Source of the DNA: Linum tenue
Lineage: Eukaryota; Streptophyta; Magnoliopsida; Malpighiales; Linaceae
Assembly: GCA_946122785.1 (NCBI GenBank)
Contig: CAMGYJ010000005.1
Location: 68,832,200 to 68,896,199, forward strand
Direction: 5' to 3'
DNA: 64,000 nucleotides
The notes beneath the pieces were generated by a model that saw only the letters and a program-made list of their open reading frames with translations, ran no database searches and was not told the DNA's origin. How positions within the stretch are numbered: position 1 is the stretch's first letter; each line of letters begins with the position of its first letter. Position numbers and translations under genes: made by a program. Shown here in pieces: positions 53,643-62,140 of the stretch.

Positions 53643-56059
53643 ATGACCCGTAGCCAGTCGGGAGAACTACTACCATTAGACCAGGAGCTTGAACGAACTT
53701 GCAGGAACTTCAAGCGGGCTCTAAAGGCGCGACTGGCTGCGGAGGAGGAGCTATCACAGCTGCAGTTAGAAGAAGAAGAAGAAGAGATGGCTGATCCAGA
53801 GAACCGTGATGTGATCCCTGAGGAGCAGACAATGGGATCCTGCTGGACCGCTAGGGCTGCGGACATGAGGTCACCCATTCAACACCCGCATGTCCCAGTC
53901 AACAATTTTGAGGTGAGCACCTCAGTGATCACCATGCTACGCGGTTCAGTGGTGTTCCGTGGTAAAGAGGGAGAGTGCCCCCGATCACATCTCAGGCGAT
54001 TCCACGAGCTCATCAATGGAATCAAGATCAATGGGGTACCAGCAGATGCCATCCAGCTGAGGTACTTCCCATTCACTCTGGAGGGGCAAGCCAAGGAGTG
54101 GCTAGACACTCGACCTCCGGGCTCTATCACCACGTTCGCCAACCTGGCGGACAAGTTCCTCACCCGCTACCATCCTCCATCCAAGACAGTTGACCTGCAG
54201 AAGCAAATTACACATTTTACTCAGGATGAGGATGAGACCATCAGGGATGCTTGGGAGAGATACACCAGTCTCTTTCTCAGGTGTCCCAATCATGGTTTTA
54301 ATGATGCATTCAAGGTGGGCACCTTCTATCATGTCCTCTTCCCGGAGGACAAGCAGCTGATTGATTCGGTTTGTGGCGGGAACATGCTGACAAAAACCCC
54401 GCCACAGCTGAATCAACTCTTTGAAGAGATGGCGGAGAACGGGTACGACTGGGGCACTGCCAGGAGATCGAGACGAGCACCAGGACGGGGTGTGCATGCT
54501 GTGGGAGCCCATCCCTCTGATTTGGTGCAGGTAGTATCGAAGCTGGTTTCAGCTATCGATCGTTCCGGGATGATTCCAGGGACCGGACAGCAGCAGGCGA
54601 TGCTCTGCCACTGGTGCGAAAGCACCCATCACACGGTGGAAGACTGCCAGGCGATGAAGGAATCAACCACACCCCAGGAGCAGGTGAACTTCATCAATAA
54701 TGTCAGGCGCAATGACCCCTACAGTAACACTTACAACGAGGGGTGGCGCCAGCATCCTAACTTCTCCTGGGGTGGGGCAAATTCCAGACCACCAGCCCCC
54801 CAGGGACCACCGGGCTTCCAGAGGCCGCCATATCAGCCCAGACAGGGACAATTCCATCAGCAGCAACAGTCGCTTTATCAGCCCATGCAGGGGCATGCTG
54901 CTCAATCACAGCTGCGACCTTTCCAGCAGCCAGGTGCAGCCCCTGCTGCCCTAGTGCAGAATGATCAGATGGCTGAATTGCGGGACTTGGTGGGTTCTCT
55001 CGCCAATTCTAGTGCTCAAAGTTCAACACTATCGAGTAGTTCATGGAAAAGGCCTCGGGTAAATTCCTGGCTCTTGAAGCTGGCCAGAGGAACACACAGG
55101 CTGTCTTGCAGGATATCCAGACCCAGCTGGGGAGCGTGGCTCAGGCAGTGGCTCAAAGGGCTCCTGGTACTCTACCCGGGCAGACTATTCCTCATCCGCC
55201 GACCCCGAATGAGCACTGCAATGCCATCATGACCAGGAGTGGCAAGATGACTGTTGATCCCCCTGCTCGGGAACAAGAGAGAGAGACCCCTGTCTTAGCA
55301 TCTCCAGCGGTTGAAGAAGAGGCAGAAAAGGAGGTTGAGGTGCTTGCACCTAAGCCGCAACCGGTAGTGAAGGAGTATATCCCGAAACTCCCCTTCCCTA
55401 CTCGATTGCACAGAGATAGGCTGGAGGCAGAGTTCGAAAACTTCATGGCTATGCTTAAGAAGCTGAATGTCCAAGTGCCCTTCCTGGAGGCACTATCGCA
55501 AATGCCTAAGTATGCAAAGTTTTTGAAAGAGCTTCTCTCAAAGAAGCAGAAGCTGAGCGAGCTGGCCACTGTGGAGCTCAGCGAGGAGTGCTCGGCTATT
55601 CTGCAGAACAAGCTTCCGCAGAAGCAGAAGGACCCATATAGTTTTACTATCCCGTGCTCTATTGATAAATTGCATGTAGAGAAGTCCTTGGCGGATTTAG
55701 GTGCTAGTATCAATGTTATGCCATATAAATTGTTCAAGAAACTAGGCCTAGGTGAACCCCGTGCTACTAGGATGACCCTTCAATTAGCTGACCGATCTGT
55801 AGTGCATCCTAGGGGCATAGTGGAAGACCTTCTGGTTAAGGTTGGCAAATTCAAATATCCTGTGGATTTTGTTGTCCTGGACATCAATGAGGACACAAAA
55901 GTGCCCCTTATACTGGGAAGGCCTTTCCTGGCCACCGCCAAGGCTCTCATAGATGTGCATGATGGGACCTTAGTTTTGAGGGATGGCGAGGAGCGAATAA
56001 CATTTTCAATTGCTAATACTCTACCTACTTCGTCACCTCTGCATGCTGTATCTCACTAG
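53643..56059 (+). pseudogene. gag-pro: gag-protease of Ath-5 (one frameshift, two stops)
   Basis: It starts MTRSQSGELLPLDQELERTC, with the ATG seven bases after a TATGCAG acceptor-like site. The gag core shows IQLRYFPFTLEGQAKEWLDT and DEDETIRDAWERYTSLFLRC (PF03732-like). The zinc knuckle is C-HW-C-ESTHH-TVED-C near 54607, followed by NDPYSNTYNEGWRQHPNFSW. Near 55018 an A-run lost a base; the correct frame continues from about 55022 through a TAG at 55037. Protease: ADLGASINVMPYKLFKKLGL near 55690, then PLILGRPFLATAKALIDV. A TAG at 56057 stands where Ath-4 has glutamine. Otherwise gag and protease look complete. Confidence 0.9.
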
Positions 56060-56321
56060 GAGCACGAGTCTGTCGTGTATCCTTCTGTGTTGCCTATTTT
56101 GCAGGGGCCGCCTCCCACACCTTCGCCGCCACTCCTGACCACTCCATCACCAAAAGTACAGATCAATGAGGAGTGGCGGGCGAAACTGCAGGCAGCTAAG
56201 CCTGCTCGGAAGAAAACCGGAGACAACTACGAGCTGGTCCCGCCCCCACCTTGGCCATCCGAGTATTCACTCGCTTGCATCTTACCGGGGCTCCAGCACT
56301 TCGCACGGCCAGGTCCTAAAC

Positions 56322-56604
56322 TTGCACGGCCGTGTGGAATTTTTCCCCTGGCCGTGCAAGCTCTCAGCGAAAATCACACGGCCAAAAGTGCAAAATTGCA
56401 CGGCCGTGTGGCTCGGCCTCGCCTGGCCGTGTGGCCGACACGGGCAAATCATTTCCTCGCACGGCCGTGTGGAATTTTTCCCCTGGCCGTGCGAGCTCTC
56501 GGCAAAATCCACACGGGCAAAAGTGCAAATCGCACGGCCGTGTGGCATTGCTCGGCCAGGCCGTGTCGACCAACACGGGCAATTTTGCACCTCGCACGGC
56601 CGTG
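56322..56604 (+). repeat. CACGGCCGTG palindrome array in two 135-bp tandem units
   Basis: Perfect CACGGCCGTG decamers lie at 56325, 56399, 56460, 56533 and 56595, alternating about 74 and 61 bp apart. They form two homologous tandem units, about 56322-56456 and 56457-56591. Half-sites (GGCCGTGCAAG, CACGGGCAA) fill the gaps. The reading frame that contains the protease stays open through the whole array. The same palindrome is present in the LTRs of Ath-5 and Ath-3. Confidence 0.9.
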
Positions 56605-56639
56605 CGAGCCTGCCCGTGTGACCGAGCCACGGCCTTTTT

Positions 56640-56965
56640 ATTCGGCGAGCACGGCCGAGCAGGTCAGAATTTTCAATTTCCTCGCCGGAATCCTCTGTTC
56701 CTCGCCGGAAAACCGCGACAAAAACCTCCCTTTTCGATTTTTTCGGCCACTTTGTGTCATTTTTTCACTAAATCAACAACAAACCCACCCTTTCTACACC
56801 CAAAGCGGCCTATCCCTCCATTTTGAGCAAATTTGGACGACGTTTTTGTCGCCGGAGGCGATTTCCGGCGAGGCTCCGACGAGCACTTCCGGCCATTTTT
56901 TCGGCGTTTCGTCGCTTCCATCGCCTTCCCCTCATCATCCCCTACACCTCTACTTGAGTCTCCAG
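56640..56965 (+). other. Putative ORF2 leader exon of Ath-5
   Basis: A GC-rich stretch homologous to the Ath-2 leader: the TCGCCGG and TTTTTTCGGC phrases, then GAGTCTCCAG before GTTTG. It is inferred to be the leader of an ORF2 mRNA. No clear TATA box is visible ahead of it in this copy. Confidence 0.4.
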
Positions 56966-57461
56966 GTTTGATTTTGCACTTAACTATGTTAATTGTGGAG
57001 AATTGGGTGTGTAGGGTGTATGTTTAGAGAACCTTATTGAATCTTGTGATTTTTGCACAATTGATTGAGGGAAATGTATGGAGTGTGTCTGAATTGTGTT
57101 GGGCAATGTCCCCCTTGATTGTTTGAGCCCTTGTGTGCAAGAATTTTGCTAATTTCATGCTTAACTTAATAGTGCACACAAGGTGTTCGATGAAATGCCT
57201 GTTTTCATACCATTTTGTGGGAGTCGGTTGGGACCCTTAATGATGTGCTTTGAGAGTGTATTTGTTATGAATGTGAACCTTGAGTTGCCTACTTGTTCAT
57301 GGATGTGCACCCCCACTCCGATTAGGCCTGCTTTATCGAGTTTTTGACCCCCGAACCATGGATGAAACCATGGTTAGGCTGTTTTCTGTTCTTAAGTGTG
57401 GGGGTGTGATTAACATTTGTCTTGGCTCTCTTGGTTCCACTTTGGGGATGTTCTTTTGCAG
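56966..57461 (+). other. Putative ORF2 leader intron of Ath-5
   Basis: From CTCCAG|GTTTGATTTT to TGTTCTTTTGCAG|GACGATG. The interval is 496 bp, AT-rich compared with both sides, with a pyrimidine-rich end. The ORF2 ATG is five bases into the next exon. Confidence 0.6.
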
Positions 57462-57465
57462 GACG

Positions 57466-58830
57466 ATGTCGAAGCCCAATCTCAAGCACCCATTCATTCA
57501 AGATTTGAAAAGGGGGCCCCACCAGGATCGTTTTAAGAGCGTCCTGGCCTGCAAATTTGGGCAGCATCACTGCTGGTCAAGGCGCGAGTTGGAGAAGCTG
57601 AACTGCTACGAGCACTTCTCCGCCACCGTCGTCAACCACCCCTGGCGCCGCCTCCTCCAAGTTCGAGAGAAGGTCTACCACGAGCTCGTACTTGAGTTCT
57701 ATACGACCTTCAGGCATGCAGACACGGACGATTGCACGGACGGGGCAGCCGTTCAGTTCAGGCTCGGCGGTACACCCCGATCCATGAGCTACCAGGAGCT
57801 GGCGACCGCCCTCGGCCTCGGCCTTGTCGATGATAGGGACTACATCACCGAGCTTCACGAGCCAGAGGGGGTGAACTTCCAGACGCTATACACCAGCCTC
57901 GCTCAGCCAGGACAGCGTCCCTTCTTGGCGGGGAAGACGAAGGCCAGTACATTGCAGATCGACAACCGCATCCTCCACCACATGCTGGCCAAGTCTTACA
58001 CTCCGGCCTCGGACAGTGCAAGCGCCATCACCAAGCGAGCCCTGTACTTCATTCAGTCTATGCGCCAGAGGGATCATCCTCTCCACTTGGGCTCGGTGGT
58101 GGCGAGGACCTTCAACAAGAGTGCTTCCGAGCTGAAGAAACTTCACTGCACCCCCCTTATCACCCGCCTGGCCTCCTACTTCAAGATCTCCCTGCATGGG
58201 TGCACAGAGCAGGGCGACACCAGTACCTTTGGCGAGTTTACAGTCAAGAAGATGCTCCTGCTTCGAGAGGAGCGCGGGGTGAAGTGGATCGAGTGGTTTC
58301 CACAACCCCAGATTCCAGAGGAGGTCCAGCCGGAGGTTCCAGAGGGTGAGGCAGGTGAGGATATCCACCCAGAGGATGTGGACGCTGCTGCTGATCCACC
58401 ACAGACTCACTTCCACTACGGGAGTAGCAGCTCCGCTTTCCCGGGCCAGGATTACTTCTCCTACCAGTTCGAGCAGCTGCGGATCCAGAACCAGCGGATC
58501 CTCGACCAGCAGATGCAGTTCCATCAGCAGTACTTGGAACACCAGGCCGAGTACCGGAACAGGATGGCTGCTTATGATGAGCGCCTGGACATACTCCAGA
58601 CACAGCAGGGAGTGACTCTCGCCCACATCGAGCGGGAGAAGCGTCGTTCACGGCGCATGCAGGAGGTTCAGCAGCACCTGCTCCCAGGCGAGCAGCCCGT
58701 CTGGAGGACTCCCTGGGATGACTCTCCACTTCCCCATGCCCCAGCTGACGGTGATGATGGTACTGATGGAGCTGCTGATGATGACGCCTTCATGGCCGAC
58801 ATCGACTTGGATGATCTTGGCGACGAGTAG
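57466..58830 (+). CDS. ORF2 of Ath-5, ATHILA-type accessory protein
   Basis: It is an intact 454-codon frame. The start MSKPNLKHPFIQDLKRG is chosen because it follows the conserved splice acceptor; the open frame extends 62 codons upstream only through the intron. Blocks are HPWRRLL (W60), ELVLEFYTTF (FY 78-79), VQFRLGGTPRSMSYQELATA (96-115), NRILHHML (HH 171-172) and CTPLITRLASYFKISL (231-243). A Gln- and Glu-rich, probably coiled-coil stretch spans about 300-395, and the C-terminus is very acidic. It fits the ATHILA ORF family (PF03078-like), whose role is unknown. There is no signal peptide or membrane helix. Confidence 0.82.
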   Translation: MSKPNLKHPFIQDLKRGPHQDRFKSVLACKFGQHHCWSRRELEKLNCYEHFSATVVNHPWRRLLQVREKVYHELVLEFYTTFRHADTDDCTDGAAVQFRLGGTPRSMSYQELATALGLGLVDDRDYITELHEPEGVNFQTLYTSLAQPGQRPFLAGKTKASTLQIDNRILHHMLAKSYTPASDSASAITKRALYFIQSMRQRDHPLHLGSVVARTFNKSASELKKLHCTPLITRLASYFKISLHGCTEQGDTSTFGEFTVKKMLLLREERGVKWIEWFPQPQIPEEVQPEVPEGEAGEDIHPEDVDAAADPPQTHFHYGSSSSAFPGQDYFSYQFEQLRIQNQRILDQQMQFHQQYLEHQAEYRNRMAAYDERLDILQTQQGVTLAHIEREKRRSRRMQEVQQHLLPGEQPVWRTPWDDSPLPHAPADGDDGTDGAADDDAFMADIDLDDLGDE

Positions 58831-59159
58831 GCTGTACTTGTCGCCCATCTCAGTGTGTTTTGCTTTTCGTTTTAGACTTTGGTGTGTTTGCTCCATGTGT
58901 GAGGAGCTTGAACTTAGTGTCGTTTGTTTTTCTTTTTCTTTTTCTTTTGTGGTTTGTTTTTGTTGTAGCCGTCTGGGCTAACACTTATCCCTAACGCACA
59001 GTGTGCTAGTGTGTTTTTGGTGTTCGATTCGTGTAGAACTGTCCATTCTCCCGTTTGTTTCTCGCTGACTGGTCCACTTCCAGTCCCCCAGCAGTGATTT
59101 AATCCGGTAACATCGTTCCCCTTATCTCTCCCTCTACTCCATTGAGGGCAATGTCGTGC
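58831..59159 (+). other. 3' UTR of Ath-5 ORF2
   Basis: Non-coding and T-rich. It contains CTGGTCCACTTCCAG and GGTAACATCGTTCCCCTTAT, closely matched in Ath-3 (32680-32735), which ties the two elements to one family. Confidence 0.6.
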
Positions 59160-59254
59160 TTAAGTGTGGGGGGTGCTTTGTATCGGTTGGAATATATATT
59201 TGGGTGCTTGGAGCCTAGTCCGCTGTCCGAATCTTACGATTTGAGGGCTCCAAG
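59147..59254 (+). ncRNA. Conserved hairpin region in Ath-5 3' UTR
   Basis: CATTGAGGGCAATG and the purine tract TTAAGTGTGGGGGG (59160-59173) are followed by CTTGGAGCC (59207-59215), a 30-nt loop and GGCTCCAAG (59246-59254). Inside the loop CGAATC can pair with GATTTG; in Ath-3 the equivalent is CAATT with AATTG. Confidence 0.58.
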
Positions 59255-60675
59255 TACTGCTGTTTGATCATATTGGCACTGTGTTTTGATGGATGAATTG
59301 AATGGTTTTCGGATTAATGCATGACAGCTTGATTGTGACTAGGACAACCTATGATGAGGACTGAGACGTGCAGTAGAATTGTGTAGGAGTTCAGTTTTTC
59401 AACTGTTTGCTCGCCAACTGTGACTTGGATTGATTACTTGTTCTTGACAGTCGTTTATGCATCTAGGTCAGGGTATCAGAATGTGAGATAGAGCATATAG
59501 GTAGCCATGTGAGATTTGAGCCTGCTCATTTCTTTCTTGTGCGATAGATCCCTCTTCCATGATGTGTAGCATTCATGTTGTCACTAGCTAAGATGATGGG
59601 GCATAGGATTAGCCCACGCCCAAATTGATTGTCCTGATGTGTCATATCCTCTAGTCAGCCCCTTTGAGCCGTGTGTTATCCTTTCTTTTTGGTCTATAAC
59701 GAAAAATCACCCTGTTGCATCTTTTAGAAGGTTCCACAGAGTGGTTTTTACAGATTCTCTGCTGTTTCTACTAAAGTTTATGTGAGTGTTGGAGGTAGTG
59801 CTTAAAAGTTGGGCAGGTGTTTGAAATATGTGCAGAAGTGGTGGCTCTCTTAAGAAATGAGAAGAAAATGAAGGAAAAACAAAGAAAAAATTGAAAGCAA
59901 AAGAAAGCCACTACCAAAAATCGTGATTAATGCCTAGTAAGTAGTGTTTCTTAGCAGTCTGGCTTGGAAATGCTGACATTTATACCTCCTTCGCTTTTGT
60001 GCTCTTGAGATATTGAGTAATGCAGAATAGCAGAAAGAAAATACCGATTTGCTTGACTGTGATTGTGTGGGTTTGAAAATGTGGAACCTTGTGCTAAGAA
60101 TACTTCCACCACCTAAAAGGCCTTTTCCCCATGTCCAAGACCCTAGCCAGTCAGTTGAACCTGTGTCTAAGACCTCCTGATTAGTTAGTGATGACATCCT
60201 ATATGTGAACTCTAGCATTTAGAGGCTGCCATCATGGTGAAGAGATGTTAGGGATTGAGAGAAATAGCATGCGCATTTTTCGCATCAAATTGTCCTGACC
60301 CCACTGGTCGAGAGTGAGTGATTCATTTTCATATTCTATATACTCTTGTACCCCGGTGAGGACCTAGATTGCTTGGTCTCTATTCTGATGTCGTGAGTTG
60401 GATGCATGAGTTGACTGTTTTGGGTAAGTGGTTGAGTCAAGTCTAGGTTGGCTGGTGAACAGAAGGGAGACTCTTCTTTTACTCGATTTTGCTGCCCTCG
60501 AATGTCCTTTGTGGTGGTTGTCCAGGTTGCTATTGAGGTTGTTCATGTATTGATGTTTGAAAACCAGTACGATTCACGTGTTCTGTGCCTTTATGACTTG
60601 TCCCCAATGTTGGTTGATTGAAATATGTAAGCTTACCTGGTGTCTGACTTGGTTTGCTTGGGGACAAGCAAACGG
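59255..60675 (+). other. Non-coding 3' region of Ath-5
   Basis: No gene is supported. It is homologous in patches to the 3' regions of Ath-2 and Ath-3. TTGCTTGGGGACAAGCAAA just before the polypurine tract forms an inverted repeat also seen in Ath-3. Confidence 0.6.
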
Positions 60676-60688
60676 TTAAGTGTGGGGG
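60676..60688 (+). promoter_or_regulatory. Polypurine tract of Ath-5
   Basis: TTAAGTGTGGGGG, four bases before the 3' LTR. Identical 13-mers lie at 57392-57404 (in the intron) and 59160-59172. Confidence 0.88.
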
Positions 60689-60692
60689 AGTT

Positions 60693-62039
60693 TGATAGAC
60701 CGTTAATTACACATGTTTTTACCCCCGTTCTTACACCGTTTGAGGTATTGATTCTCGTGTTTTAGGCCGATTTCACGCTAGGTTGTGCTTGTTGGTGATA
60801 TTTCAGGTCCTAGTACGTGAATGGAGGCTTGGGAGCGAGTTTGGGGTCGATTGGACGAAGATCGGACGCATGGCGAGGTTCCAAGGAAGCCACACGGGCA
60901 GTCCTGGGTGTCACCCGGCCGTGCAAGTTGCAAAATTGGCCGTGTGATTTCCACCGAGAGCAAACACGGCAACTCAGGAAATCCACACGGCCGTGCAACC
61001 CTGGCCGTATGAGATGGCTGAAGATCAAATTAATGGGACACTGCGTTTTGACTCACACGGCCAATTGGGTGAGCCACACGGCCGTGTGGCCTGCCCGTGT
61101 GAGTTGGGAAATTCTGGTTTTTGAGCCAATTTCGAGCCAAAAGGGGGAGAATGGGATTTTCAGAGCAAAAACAGAGCCCTAGAGAGAGAAAGTACGAAGA
61201 ACACATCCTAGAAGCTATCTTGGAGCTGGGTTTCATCGAATCGAGCTTGGAGATCGTCATAGGAGTGGAAATCATCATCCCGGAGCAGATTTTCCTCATC
61301 ATTATGAGTATGACTACTCCGATTACTGTTTTCTCTTCTCTCTCTATAGAGTAGAACCCTTCTCTGACTTGGGTATGAAGAACCCTAGTTCCTTGTGTTA
61401 GGGATTTGATTGTAATAACTTGGGATGATTATACTGTTTGATTTTAATTGAATGATGCATGTTTATTGAATTGATTGAAGTCTGATCAGCTTTTCTCGAT
61501 TTCTGCTGCGACTTGAGATAGATAGAATCTGATTAGGTTGTTAGAGCCTCTTCATTCGGTAGTAGGAGATTGGCTATACGAGAGTTAGCCAGTTTACTGC
61601 TTTGTACTGGAATTCAATTCCAGTAGTGGAGTTCTGTGTTCATAGCCTCAGCTTTCTATCCCGGTGAAGACTAGTCGTCTGCCGGGTAGTTAGACTGAGA
61701 GGGCTTGGTCAGCTTAAGAGATTCCAAGCTACTGCCGGATCTTCCGCAGTCTAATCAACAGTGAATCAACCCAGGGGAATTACAATTGGACCTAACTAAG
61801 GGGCTAGGGGGACTCAATCCCGAGTGACTCTTTCCTGACTTTGAAAACCGAACAATTTACTGCTTTCTTACTGCTTTTGCTTTAAACAACAATCACTCGA
61901 ATTAGTTTGCTAGATAATAGATAATCACGGAGTAAGCAGTAGATCTAGACCCCGGGTTGATAATAGAACTTGCCTGTTACTGCATTCCCGGACTGCGATT
62001 ACACTTGGTCGCAGTTTGGTATTGTGTATTGGCGTGTCA
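60693..62039 (+). repeat. 3' LTR of Ath-5
   Basis: 1347 bp, partner of 52179-53499, followed by the GCCAC target repeat. Confidence 0.93.
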
Positions 62040-62044
62040 GCCAC

Positions 62045-62140
62045 CAACATTGCGATCATGATCTAAGCTCTGCATGCCGCGATCTTTGCTCTCACTTCGC
62101 GTGTTCCTTTCCCAACCATGGTCTTCCTTGTCCAAACTTG
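62045..62140 (-). repeat. Continuation of the LTR-like host of Ath-5
   Basis: It joins seamlessly to 52178 once Ath-5 and one target repeat are removed. The outer boundary is not resolved. Confidence 0.35.

Larger units (their letters stand above)
52179..62039 (+). mobile_element. Ath-5: 9.9-kb Athila-like element with gag-pro and intact ORF2 but no RT or integrase
   Basis: LTRs are 52179-53499 and 60693-62039, with a perfect TSD GCCAC (52174-52178, 62040-62044), a perfect tRNA-Asp primer site and a polypurine tract. The interior holds gag-protease (53643 to about 56060), a palindrome-rich spacer, a leader, a 496-bp intron-like interval, a 454-codon ORF2 and a 1.9-kb non-coding 3' region. 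Only 1.4 kb separates protease from ORF2, too little for RT, RNase H and integrase, and no such motifs are visible. It is the best-preserved member of the group in this window. Confidence 0.93.

Noticed and set aside
55010..55045. Programmed frameshift between gag and protease in Ath-5
   Set aside because: The change is loss of one base in an A-run within gag, followed by a TAG in the correct frame, so it looks like decay and is not at the gag-protease border.
56322..56604. Regularly spaced palindromes resembling a CRISPR array
   Set aside because: The intervals between palindromes are homologous to each other as two 135-bp tandem units, the same motif occurs in LTRs, and the context is a plant retrotransposon.
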